Shown piece by piece: positions 20,574 to 32,000 of a stretch of 64,000 nucleotides of DNA (position 1 is its first letter; each line of letters starts with the position of its first letter). The stretch is from Hormiphora californensis (Eukaryota; Ctenophora; Tentaculata; Cydippida; Pleurobrachiidae), in NCBI GenBank assembly GCA_020137815.1, contig CM035351.1, forward strand, positions 4,299,078 to 4,363,077. Direction: 5' to 3'. The notes under the pieces are model-generated. The model searched no databases. It had not been told where the DNA came from and saw nothing but the letters and a program-made list of their open reading frames with translations. Made by a program: the position numbers and the translations under genes.

Positions 20574-23500
20574 TCAATATGGTTTCCTTAGATAAAAAAA
20601 TCGATCTAAAATTCTGAAAAGGACATAGCAACAAACACGTTTTAAAGCTTTCCACTTCACTATCACTATAACCAAAACTAAGAGGAGTAAAAACAATGTC
20701 ACTGATAAAAATATCTGTTGTTCAGACTGCTGAGTCCTCCTAATATCTCCAATATACTGGAACCTGTTAGTCTGACCCACGGGTAGCTCAAATGGGCTAG
20801 GATTGGGAAATAGTGTCTGGTAAAAATCCCGCAACATTCCAGACAACTGAACCTGTGATTCATGACCATGATTCATATTGTCATTCAAACAGATAAACTT
20901 TTTGGGCCGGTGCCGCACTGCATCAAGATCATTGGTTACCTTGGTAACATTACTTTTTAACATTTTAAATGTCACATCATAGTCATCAGTTATCTCGTGC
21001 GAGAAGCGGGTTAGCTCCCTAAGTGACATCTCTACCACAGCAACTAATGAATCACACTGAAGAACACCCTCTACACTACCCAGATCAGTAGTACAATTAC
21101 CAAGGGCCTCCTCAAACAAAGTACTGTTGTCAGGGGAGACGGGAACGGTAAACAAACGGGACCGAAGGACGGCCATTTCACCGCGGGAAAGGAGGCCATC
21201 CTGGTTGAGATCTGAGGAGGTAACCCGTTCCCGGATAGTTTCCCGTCGGAGGGAGTGAATGAGGTAGTAGTAGTAGGAGAAAGCAAATTGCATGTCCTCA
21301 GAGGTACGGAAACGAGATGAGGAAGTGTGTTGGAATTCCTCAGGGAAACTGTGTGAGGAGAGGAGGGTTTAGGGTAAGGACGGTGAGTGGGCAGCAGGTG
21401 GGCAGCAGGTTTCAAAATTGAGCAGTAAAATTGAGGCAAAAGTAGTACAAATAAATGTATATTATTCTACTGTGACATTACAAGCTCAAGACTAAAGAAA
21501 GGGGGAAGCAAGGGGAAGGCAATTTAATATTACGGGAAACTAAAAAGAGAGAGACTAGAGAGATGGGAAGTACTACTCACTCATCATGTAGATCACGCAG
21601 AATGGTTTTGTTGATTAGAAAGGGCATGTGACTAATCACTTTCCTCTGGCTCTTCCCATACTTCCCATTATACAGATTGTTAACATGGTGTAATGAGTCA
21701 GCGAATGTGTCCATTAGATGCCTTCCTGGATACCTGACACCATCAACATCGTATTCTAGAGGGGCTCTATTAGGTAACCGCTCCTTATTAGGTAAGCGCT
21801 CCTTATTAAGTAAGCGCTCCTTATTAGGTAATTGCTCATGATCAGGTAGCCCATCTCCTGTTACAGGGTCGCTCTGAGCTGCCCTCTCAAAGATGGGTGC
21901 TTCTGGCTGTATGGGAGCTATTGGTTGTACTGGGACTTCAGGTTGTACTGGGACTTCAGGTTGTACTGGGACTTCAGGTTGAACTGGGACTTCAGGTTGT
22001 ACTGGGACTTCAGGTTGTACCGGCTGTACCGGCAAGATCGGCTCAACTGGTTGTACTGGCAGGACAGGATCTATCGGCTGAACGGGAGCTATTGGTTCAA
22101 CTGGTTGTACTGGAGGTATTGGTTCAACTGGCTGTACTGGAGGTATTGGTTGAACCCCCGATTTAATAAACTCAGGAATGTTCCACACCTCTTTGTGCAC
22201 CACACTAATTTCAGGAGGCGGGGGTTTCACGTAGACAGGCGCTGGGTTAGTATCAATATTCAACGTCAGATGGAAGGTGTCCTCATTATCTAGAGTCAAC
22301 ACCAGGGGAACAGATGCAGTTTGGTTGGGGAAGAATGTCAGGGAGATAATCTTGTGGGGTAGTGATAGTACCGCAGTTCGTATAACCCCTGGTGCCTCAA
22401 ACCTCCCTCCTGTAACTACAACTCCCGTTGTTGTTTCTCCAGACGACACCCCGGCTCCGGCTCCAGAAGACAGCCCGGCTCCAGTTGTTGACACGTTTAG
22501 GTACATAGCAGATACACCCGGATGAATATCTACAGTTGAGGTGTTAGTAACACCATTAAACACCCTAACCTCAAACACCTTCCCTCTAACATCCACTACC
22601 CCACAATCACCAGCATCGAACCCGCAATCCAGAACATTACAGGCAGGGTCACAGTACTTGTCCCCTACCCAGGAGGGGGAACACCCTGGATTACAATAAT
22701 TCAGGGCATACATAGCCGCCCCTCCCGCCTGGTTCAGGAGAGAGTTAGCGAGGTTAGCTACAGAAGCTGATCCTGGCCTACAATCCCCACCATCAAAGTT
22801 ACATGCAGTCACATTGCACGCTAAATCACAGTACCCGTCTGTCAGCCAGTTTGAGGGGCAGCCCGTGTTACAATTTGGAATGTTCCACGCCAGGTAGACC
22901 TTGTAACCTCGTGACGTCACGAAATCAGTTGGGTGAACTGGTGCACCCAGGAAGACGTCATCGTTTAGGTAGAGAAAGTGGTGGGAGAGAGTTGGGATGT
23001 TCAGCATGTTGCTCTCGATGGAGGGAGAACTGAAGGAAGGGAGATGGGATGTGTTCCTGTAGACCTCCTCGTGGGTCACAATGTGTAACCGGGGGTGATT
23101 GATATTCAGCCAGTTAGGAACCTGACCATTAGTTAACAGGTAGATATTTCTAACCCAGGGCGCATTGATCATCAGAGAGCGGAGAGAGTACCTCAGTTCC
23201 TCGTTATCTGCGTACCGGTGTGCACCAGAGTCTGCCGAACTCCCAACCTCATACCTGGGCCAAGGTGGCCACACTAGGAACGTCTCCAGGAACTCTAAAC
23301 CCTCACCACAGGAGTCCCTGAACCCAGGAATGGAATCCTTGGATACAGCTACATATTGGGTGTCTCTTGACATGACTCCTTCTGTGGAATTACAGGTGCT
23401 TCTAACTAGCTGGCTGCTTGTCCTAACATAGGGCCCAGAGCCTGTTTTGTGAGAGTAGAAGACCTCTGAAAACTTGACACTCCCTCCCCCGGCAAGAGCA

Positions 23501-24206
23501 AGGGATGATGTTTGTGCTACATTTCTGGCTGTCTCAATTGAACTGAACTTGATAAACAACAACCGTTCCTCGCTTCTCTCGGGTACTGCAAACTTCACAT
23601 CAATAGCAGCTGAGAATGTGACGTGTTGTCGTATTGTCTCCAAGTTCACTGATTGGTCCGGGGTCGGGGAGGTACTGACCACTGCCGGAGCGGGGATACA
23701 ACCCTCAATTGGACATACCCCACCATTCATCTCAAAAGGGCTATCTCCACCAACACTGAGCAAAGACCGTCCTGTGAATAGTTTTAGTTTCTTGTTTATT
23801 TCAGGTACTGGGGTGGAGGGATGGAGGTAGTGTTGTACGAGTTGCTGATGGATGGGATCTGAACCATTGACCCAGGTGTAAAGGATATCAATTGGAAGGT
23901 GCTGGGTATCCTTGTAACATATCCCACCTATGTTATCACATCCTACCTGCAATGGGGAGGGGGTGATGAGAGAGGGAGTTTACAAGGAGGGGAGATGAGA
24001 GAGGGGGATCAGGAGTGGGTTGTTCAGAGGCGTGATGGACAGTGAAATATTGAAACGAGCGAAATGATTATAATTACCTGGTACACTAAAAGGGAAGTAT
24101 CATGTAGAGCGAACCAAGTAAGGAGGACTGCCAATAGAACAGGAATCAAGGGCAAACGACAGGAAAGAAATGCCCATTTTATGTGCTTTAGCCTAAAGAG
24201 TTTCAT
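20574..24206 (-). CDS. GNPTAB: GlcNAc-1-phosphotransferase alpha/beta subunit precursor (Stealth family)
   Basis: Exons 24078-24206, 21581-23946 and 20574-21348 give about 1089 residues; the human protein is 1256. The enzyme starts mannose-6-phosphate tagging of lysosomal hydrolases in the Golgi. An N-terminal signal anchor (RLPLIPVLLAVLLTWFALH) is followed by Stealth block 1 (PIDILYTWVNGSDP), block 2 (DNEELRYSLRSLMINAPWVR, FLYLNDDVFLG), two Notch/LNR modules (about 398-430 and 460-490; each NW or SW..D.YCD.ACN and GGDC or AGDC), block 3 (YPGRHLMDTFADSLHHVN) and block 4 with an EF-hand-like DLNQDGLLSRGE. A C-terminal TM (about 1045-1070) ends the protein. No DMAP-interaction domain was recognised. 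Unusual Val-Gln-Pro repeats lie before block 3. A CCTCTCTAG acceptor sits 2 bases before the ATG. Confidence 0.93.
21895..22165 (-). repeat. Coding 18-bp minisatellite in GNPTAB
   Basis: Six-residue units such as VQPEVP, VQPVEP and IPPVQP repeat through about 90 residues, the last six or so being nearly identical at DNA level (GGTTGTACTGGGACTTCA on the plus strand). Downstream, NKERLP is also repeated three to four times (21765-21840). Confidence 0.9.
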
Positions 24207-24225
24207 GCCTAGAGAGGGATAAATT
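24207..24225 (-). promoter_or_regulatory. 3' splice acceptor immediately before the GNPTAB start
   Basis: Minus strand TTTATCCCTCTCTAG then GC and ATG. The upstream gene's stop is only about 200 bases away. Confidence 0.55.
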
Positions 24226-24408
24226 GGAACGAAATTAGACACACGAATCGTCTAGATATTACTATACCACGTGACCCAATTTAAAAAGCTACAATTTGGA
24301 AATCTAACATGTGGTTTCTAGGGGTAACAAAAAACAGCTAGTTCAATAAGTTACAAACTATGGACCAAATTTCCTCAAAATTGTCTCTCCTTTATACAAT
24401 AACACACT

Positions 24409-24797
24409 TCAAAGACCGTACGAATGTGCGTGCTTCTCTCCAATGTTTCTCTTGCCGTGGGGTTTAGGGTTATCAGTGATTTTCCTCCACGCCTTCACAG
24501 TGACGTAGGTGATGATCGAGGCAGTTATTCCCCAGGTGATTCCAGGAACACCTCGTCGCGTAAACTGAGAGAGAGAGAGAGGGGGGTGTTATTAGTGTGG
24601 CACAAATAATGGGACACAGTTGCGGAGAGGACAGTCTTATATGAGACAGTAGACACAGTCCACTTAGTTATACTAACATTGTAAAATTGGCTCTTCCCGT
24701 AGGTCATCTCGGGTGCCCAGTATTTGGCCCATGGGTCCTTGAGAGCAGGCCAGTTGCCCTCAGGGGGGTTTGGGATCCAATAACTTGCAACCGGCAT
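24409..24797 (-). CDS. Small single-pass protein, complex I NDUFB3 (B12)-like
   Basis: Exons 24678-24797 and 24409-24564, phase 0, 91 residues. The pattern LKDPWAKYW, then FTRRGVPGITWGITASIITY as a probable membrane segment, resembles the LKDPW..N..WRY and RG..WG..AF blocks of NDUFB3, a 98-residue membrane-arm accessory subunit of complex I. The match is by eye and partial; another small inner-membrane subunit remains possible. The ATG is preceded by CACCTCTCCCCTAG and four bases. Confidence 0.5.
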
Positions 24798-24816
24798 GGT
24801 GCTAGGGGAGAGGTGA
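24798..24816 (-). promoter_or_regulatory. 3' splice acceptor immediately before the NDUFB3-like start
   Basis: TTTTCACCTCTCCCCTAG then CACC and ATG on the minus strand. Confidence 0.5.
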
Positions 24817-25020
24817 AAATGTTAAATCACAGGTATCAAAATATATTAAAAACCAAATGTTAAGGATAAAGAAAAAAGCTAACGATAATAAATTTCACTA
24901 CATTGACCGCTGAAAAGTTTAAAAAGGTTAAAAAAGAATCAAATACCTATACTAATGATTATGGTTATAAAAGTATAAAATCAAGTATCAAATAATGATT
25001 ATCTACGATTGATTGTCTAC
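24817..25020. other. Spacer
   Basis: A/T-rich spacer between the NDUFB3-like gene and the inserted element; nothing coding seen. Confidence 0.4.
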
Positions 25021-25367
25021 ATCCCTAAAAACATTAGTAGAGGGGTTGTAGCACCGGGAGGTAATGAGTAAACACACACACACGCATTGAGCTATTCTCC
25101 GGCTGAGGTAGTGGTTGGGAGTAATGGCCGAGTATATATGAGAGCTTAGTGGACCCCCGGTTACAGGCAATGTTAACGGGGAGCGAAGCTAAGACGGTCC
25201 CTGTGACCCCCCAACCTTTTAAAACTTGTATATCCGAATAAACTTGACATGTGGGCAGTAGCGATCATACTATATCTTGCCAGTACCTCAGCCCTATACC
25301 CAGCCGGAGAATAGCTAAACATTGAGCTTGCTCAATGCGTGTGTGTGTGTTTAATCCCTAAAAACAC
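25021..25367. mobile_element. MITE-like insertion with inverted repeats, bounded by ATCCCTAAAAACA
   Basis: ATCCCTAAAAACA occurs at about 25022-25034 and again at about 25354-25366. Between them, ACACACACGCATTGAGC and TATTCTCCGGCTG near 25075-25105 have inverted partners CAGCCGGAGAATA and GCTCAATGCGTGTGTGTGT near 25300-25350. No coding capacity. The left inverted repeat starts about 35 bases inside the left direct repeat, so the exact ends are uncertain. Confidence 0.6.
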
Positions 25368-26136
25368 CAATCCTAGAGAGCACATGGTACTTATTGTTTA
25401 CGTAGAGCAGATTAATTCGAGGCACCATATTTGAATATCTGCCCTCATAAAGACAATGACCGCAACCAGAGAAAACTGCACATTTGACATTATAGAATAT
25501 TTCAAGTAGCGGTATGTCTTCCCACGTCCAAATATCCGTAACAGATTTGTGAAATGATTTCGTCTTTAGAGTTTTCCTTGCTCTCGTATATTTCTTTTCA
25601 CTTGATGATCTGTTGATTTTCTTCAAGAATTTCCGATCTAGCTTCATGTCTCGAGCATCTTTAAGTCGTTGAAACAATTGCAAATGCAACATCGCAGTGT
25701 AAAATGCTATCAGAAGCGTGTTTCTATAGCCAGCTACCACGAATATTGAGTTTCGTTTAACATCCGGCTGAGTCAATATCTTCAGATTCGGTTCTTGGTG
25801 GAAAACTTGGAAATCCATCTTCAATGGCCCTTGGTTGGTAATTATTGGGTGTTTATAAAACAAATTTAGAATTGAAAACATTAGTTCATATGGTTCGCAA
25901 TCCCAGAGGAATAACGTAAGTTTGAAGTTTCCATTCAGTTCTCCAGTTCGGAGGTCCAATGTTATGTTTATTGTAGAGTTGGCTGTCGACCGGCACCTCG
26001 CTTGGCGTATAACAACCTCAACCGCGTCCTGAAGAAGTCTCAAGTCCATGTGGATGTTGTTAATTGTCCATTTGTTGTTACAGGGACGACTAATTGAACA
26101 AGGGACGTCTTCTCTACGGTAATACTGTCCATTCAT
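25351..26136 (-). CDS. Unrecognised protein truncated at its C-terminus by an insertion
   Basis: An open frame of about 261 residues from the first ATG (26136). The acceptor TATTTTCAAACAG lies 15 bases before this ATG. The frame also stays open back to the acceptor, and an upstream stretch ending in a GTAAGT donor at 26404 could be a first exon, but that stretch has no in-frame ATG. Beta-strand-like segments (STINITLDLRTGEL, FKLTLFLWDCEPY), a conserved-looking IFVVAGYRNTLLIAFYTAM and a CAVFSGCGHC cysteine cluster near the end are visible. I do not recognise the family. The stop codon is created at the edge of the inserted element; before insertion the frame would have run about five codons further. 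Confidence 0.6.
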   Translation of the reverse strand: MNGQYYRREDVPCSISRPCNNKWTINNIHMDLRLLQDAVEVVIRQARCRSTANSTINITLDLRTGELNGNFKLTLFLWDCEPYELMFSILNLFYKHPIITNQGPLKMDFQVFHQEPNLKILTQPDVKRNSIFVVAGYRNTLLIAFYTAMLHLQLFQRLKDARDMKLDRKFLKKINRSSSEKKYTRARKTLKTKSFHKSVTDIWTWEDIPLLEIFYNVKCAVFSGCGHCLYEGRYSNMVPRINLLYVNNKYHVLSRIGVFRD

Positions 26137-26152
26137 CTGATTCAAGCCCTCC

Positions 26153-26948
26153 TGTTTGAAAATATTTGTGATTTATCAGACCAAAAACGAATAAATTGGC
26201 GGCTTTTAGCAGTTTTTTAATCATGCAGATGCCAAAAACGATTCAGAGTTTAATCCCCAAAAAATTCAGCTGGTCTGATATGCTGTAGGCGAAATTCTCG
26301 CGCGATTTAAATAGAGAAGGTAGAAGCAACAAAGCCGAAAGTCACCTTCAAAACTTTTTGAAAAGTGTCGCTCAGAGAAAAATAACTCAAATTTTAAACT
26401 TACGTTATACCGCGCGCGCAGCGCGGCGTGTATTTGCCGCGTTAATGTTACAAAATCGCGTCTGCGCGGAAATCGCAAATTACGTTTTTTGCTACCAACT
26501 TCGATTAACCTACTCGGCTACTCCTTTAAAATGCTACACTGCCCCTCCCCCAAATACTAGTGATCTAAATATGTGAGTAACAGTGCAAGTTTAGCCTGTA
26601 AACTATTCTACCATTACCGTTGTGCTGTATGAACAATACAACATTACCGCCAATGCCATGGATCCAAAGTCGAACGAAATTAAACTCAAAGTTTTAAAAC
26701 TAACAAATTCTTTTACAAAAAAGTGACTAATTATGTACATGGTGATGTATAAACTCATTCCCTGAGATGTAAGTATAGTGTAACTATAATAATCTTACTA
26801 TAAACTACGGTAACTCCCCTAAACACTTTTTACACTTTTTACACAATTTACTGTCTAAAATCTTGATATAAAATCATGAGATATAATTATATGCCATGAT
26901 ATGATATGATAGTTCGATAATCGATTTAATTTCATAAACAGTCCTCGC
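26153..26948. other. Spacer between DNAH1 3' end and the unrecognised gene
   Basis: Mostly A/T-rich, with a CG-rich patch (CCGCGCGCGCAGCGCGG, about 26411) suggestive of a promoter. A possible non-ATG exon at 26404-26478 is noted under the neighbouring gene. DNAH1 3' UTR is expected at the right end. Confidence 0.4.
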
Positions 26949-29010
26949 TCAGTAATCGAGAGCACAGATAAGCGCCACGGCTCTCTTGATCCAGTGTTCC
27001 TGTGGCTTGTCCGAGGGTAGCTCAAGCGGCATCACAAAGTTGGTACTATGACCCGTGGTAGAGAGAGTTCCTGCTCTGGTGAGTGTCTTGTAGACTGGGC
27101 AGATATACATCCCAGTTGTCGGGGCGACACGGTCCGGAATCGGGATTAGCCTGATCACCGGCATATCTGGAGAGAAGACAGAGACATTTTAGTGGAAGAT
27201 TGGGACGTTTTTAAAAGGAGAAACCTAAAAAAGTTGTGGGAAAAGTGAGCTAATAAACTAGTCTACGTAGTACGTACCAGTAAAGAGTTCCTTCGGTCGT
27301 GACTCTGCCAGGGCGTGTTTCTCATTACTCCATCGTGCTCCCTCCAGGAACAATCCAGAAATATAACATCCTGTCTCAGGCTTCTCCTTTATCTCCTCGT
27401 TAGCCGGAATCACAGTGTAATTGAAGCTGATGGTGTCAATTGAGATGCTGGTCCTTCGAGCATAATTCTGGAGGGCGCCAGTAATGAACGCTTGGGGGAA
27501 GAAGAATCCTGAAATCCAGAAGACATTGGGAATTCCGTTCACGTTCCAATTGTTCACGAACTCGAGACGCTGAAAATTAAATAGTGTTATTCAATTGAGT
27601 CGAATTAAAACAACAGACAGTTAGTCAATCCTGAGAAAAAGTAATTAATTGTCTTCTTTGAGTGCCGTCTAACCTGTAACAGGTCAGCGACCCATGATGC
27701 CAGTGGTTTGAGGGATGGATAAGCCTTGTTAGCCCACATTGTTGGAACACAATTGTTAAACACAGCCAAGGACATAGTCTCCAGTGCATCGCTCATCACC
27801 ACCAGACCCTTGAGCGCCTTTAGAAGGTCATTTAGGGAACTGTGGATGAGATGGAGGAGAGTGTTGTAGAGGATGATCTCCTGTTGTAGGACAGTGTTCA
27901 TGGATTCTTCGTAGAGAACTGGATGTCGCTCCATAACATCGACTATGTTGAATGGTTGGGGTACTCGGGAAAGGATCTGCTTGGCTGTGTCTTCCATAAC
28001 CTGTGAGAAGGGGTGGTTAGTAATATAGTGGATGGTTACCATAGTGAAATTACGGGAAACTCTTTATCATGGTTACCATGGTAGCACTACGGGAATGACT
28101 CCATGGTTACTATGGTAACATTGCGGGAAACTCTCAGTGATAGTTACCATGGTAGCACTGCACTACAGGAATCACTCTCTACAAAACCTACCTCTTCCTG
28201 TGATCGGCCACCAGCACTGCCCGTTTTAGCCTGCATAAGTAAGAACTTGTCCAAAATGGCGAAGGTCTCGTTTTGAGCGTAGGTCATGTTTGCATTTTCG
28301 TGAAGGCCAAACAACTCTGGGCTATCGTTCAGGGGCAGGCTCTTGATATACCGGACATAGTCCTTGTATAGCGCCTCTGTAGGGGAGAATGAGTTAGGTG
28401 GGGAAGTTATATGCTCGCCTGGATCAAGGGTGCCAAATATTAATTGACAAGCAGTCCTAGTCATTGACTACTATAACTGCTAGTATGTAGTCTGTAGTCG
28501 GTAGTCTGACTGTGTATGTCCCTCATCGGGCCCTCATCCTAGTATCTCTGACTTCCTTACCATGAGGAAGTTGGTGATAAGTCCCTGACTCTGAGAACTT
28601 GTGGTCCTCACTTAGGACTTCTCTATTGTAGAACCCATGTAGGATTGTGTTGATACATCGTCTATCCCAGTCATCGGTTACCCTGCCACCATAGTTGATA
28701 TCTCCAGCGGTGTAGTGAAGTACCTAGAGGAGAGAAGGGGTATAATTACTCTGAAATAGAGGAAAGTTCTATCTACAAAACAAGAGTTCACCAGCCCCAT
28801 TGAAGTTTCCACTGTTATAGTACGTACCTTGAGTGGAACTTGGGGAGCGTATTCCAGCAGGAACATGTTGAGCTGAGAGACACAGATAGCGTAGTCCCCA
28901 GCAGTGAAGTCGTATGCAATGTTGAAACCAAGAGATCCAAACTTTCTCCTCTCGCACGTCACCGCGTTGAACATCATCAGGGAGAATAAGAGACCCTTGA
29001 ACTCAGCATC
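26949..29010 (-). CDS. DNAH1: DNAH1 3' exons: AAA6 end and C-terminal domain
   Basis: Exons 28828-29010, 28561-28723, 28192-28376, 27674-28000, 27278-27569 and 26949-27166. Recognisable blocks: [85 protein letters not shown], then the terminal LSTTGHST segment. These form the microtubule-motor C-terminal region. All exons are open and in phase. Confidence 0.93.
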
Positions 29011-32000
29011 CTGTAGGGGGGGGGGCTTAGTTAGACACATGTAGTCAAGTTTTCAACCGCTGAGAGCTGTCTTTTCTCAGTAGATAACTCTCTAATATTA
29101 ATATCCATCTCCACAACTCACTATCAATTATACTGAATACTATCACTTACCCTGTCATGAGCTGTGTGTCATGAGATTGAGTGTATTGTCCTGTGGGACA
29201 CACTGTCGCAGTTGTTACCGCCTACCGGACGTAACGCGCGAACTGATCATTAGTATGTGACACTTTTGTGCACGCACTTGAAATGCACCTTTCAAGTGCG
29301 CGCACGTGCTTCTTGTGAAGATCGAATGAGTTTTAAGTTGACAAGCACTTTGTCAGATTCCCAATATCGAACTACCATAACGTTGTACTACCTGATCCGT
29401 CTATTTTGTTAACCACCTGTTATCTACCGTGTTTCCATTCGTCCACCTTCCCAAAACCATATTGACAGTGGTAGCAGTGAAGCTGACGACATTATGCCAT
29501 CCGACATTCATGCCCCGGTCTTTGATAACCAAACGAACTTTGAGACTTATCGCCGTGAGGTCGACATCTGGCTGTTAGGTACTGGCTGCCCCAAGGAGAA
29601 ACAGGCGGCCCGTTTAGCTCTCCAAATGAGGGGACGTGCAAAGGAGGTTGCGCTCGGCGTACCCACCGAACAGCTCAAGTCTGAGAACGGTGTTAAAATC
29701 CTCCTCGATGCCATCGAGAAAGTGTTCGGCAGAGACAAAACTGTTTCACTCTTTTCAGCCATTGAAGCTTTTGAGAACTTTATCAGACCAGCTAATCAGA
29801 ACATGTCAGATTTTATATCAGAGTTTTCCACCCGACTTGGGGAGCTCCGACAGCAGGCTGGAGTCGATGACCATCACAAACTCTATGGATCACAAGTGTT
29901 AGCCTACAGACTTTTGGAACAATCTAACATCTCCGATGAACAGAAACGACTCCTCAGAGCTACCTGTGTTGAAATCAGTCTGGAATGCATGATCACACAG
30001 ATGAAGAGGGCGTATGGGGAGACCCTACCCTCAGCTGCTGAAACCGATCAAACCTCTGAAACATTGACTCTAGTTGTCTGTTACAATTGTAAGAAGACTG
30101 GTCACATTGCCTCTGAGTGTTACAATCGGCGTGGTGCCGTACGGGGAAAACGTGGTGGAGGACGTGGTCAGCGTGGATCTGGGGGTCGACGAGGTCAGAG
30201 TGGCGATGCCACAGGAGTGTACAAGATGAGCGTTGAAACGGACTATGTCTTGTCTTTATCCGAGCAAGTGGGACTTCGTGCGTTGCTTGATACTGGCGCC
30301 GCTAAAAGTGTGTGTGGCAGTGATTGGTTGAAGAATTTTGAGAGAGAGTCGTGTATTCGAGTGAGAAGAGAATCATGTGAACAGAGAAGATTTACATTTG
30401 GTGATTTATCAGGAGTTAACTCTACTATGATTGCTTATATCCCAACTGATATTTTTGGTGTGAAGTTTACTGAGTTTGCGGTATATGTTCTTGATATTAA
30501 CATTCCCCTTCTCCTATCCAGGCACTTACTGAGTCAGATGGGTGCAGTGATTGACTTTGAGAGGGATCAACTCCGTGTCTCGGGTAAGACAACTACATTA
30601 CATCTTACTGACACTGGACATGTGACAATTGACCTTAATAAGAAGCTTTCACCCACTACTTTGTTAACTAATTCTTGTTCAGGGATCTCTCCTCCAGCAA
30701 TTGCCAAGAAACTCCACAAATACTTTGCTCATGGTTCAGTCTCCAAGATCCAGGATATTGTTAAATCCTCGGATCACCCTCGAAAGTCTGAGATTTGTCA
30801 AGAACTCATCAGGGTCACACAAGAATGTGAAAACTGTCTCGAACACAGTGCATCCAAACCACGGAGGAAAGTAGCTCTACCTCTCAGTAAAACATTCAAC
30901 GAATGTCTCGCTATGGATCTCAAGATGCTGAAGTTCAAGTCTGGAGAATCATGCTGGGTACTTCACATCATTGACACACTGACCAGATACAGTGTAATGG
31001 TCCCCGTGAAATCAAAAACTGGAACTGAGATTACCCAGAAGTTCTTCACCAGCTGGATTAGCATTTTTGGACGTCCACAGAGAATTCTCAGCGACAACGG
31101 TGGCGAGTTCATCAATGATACCCTACTTGAGATGGCGAGCAGACTTGGAATCGAATTAAAGTCTACTCCAGCAGAAAGTCCTTGGTGCAATGGGATCTGT
31201 GAGAGACATAACAGTATTCTTGGAAAAATGGTTGAGAAGACCAAAGATGACACGAAGTGCAGTATAACTGTAGCTTGTGCTTGGGCTTCCAATGCGAAGA
31301 ACCAGTTGACTAACCAGATGGGATTCTCACCACACCAACTCGTGTTTGGGAGCAATCCTACCTTCCCCAGTGTACTGAACGATGATTGTTTACCTGCCCA
31401 TGGAGACCAGAAGAGTGAGGACCAAGTGATTTCAGACAATATCAAAGCCATGAAGACCGCCAGGGAGAAATTCATCCAGCTCGAGAATGCAAGCAGATTA
31501 AAGAGAGCTCTAGCAAGTTCAGGACCAACACAGGATCAGACCACCTACGTCCAGGGAGATAAGGTGTATTATAAACGTGAGCAACACAAGACCTGGTTGG
31601 GACCTGCAACTGTAGTTGGAATGACTGAGAACCAAGTACTGATTAAACACGGCGGGCAACTACTAAGAGCACACCCATGCAAAGTGAGACTGGTACAACA
31701 AAGACAAGAACCCCCAGAGGACCAACAACGGAAAGAGGAGTACAAACGAAACGAGGAATCAAGTTCCAAGAGACACGTCCCCGAGATGCAGACTGCACCG
31801 GAAGTGACGACTGATGAAGATGTCCCGGAACCGATAGAGAAATCTAAATTGCAGCCACCGAAGGCTAGCAGAGTCAGACGTCCAAAGAAGACAGTCCGTG
31901 AACCGACCAGAAAATACAATCTCCGGCACAACAGACGACAAACCCCCCCACCAGAGCATCCTGCAGATGAATTACTCATCCCTAGTGAAACAGATCCCGA

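Noticed and set aside
21897-22293. Plus-strand open frames rich in Tyr-Trp-Asp-Phe or Val-Leu
   Set aside because: Antisense shadows of the GNPTAB Val-Gln-Pro repeat; low complexity keeps all frames open.
26404-26478. First exon of the unrecognised gene
   Set aside because: Good GTAAGT donor and open frame, but no in-frame ATG and no acceptor upstream; kept only as a possibility.
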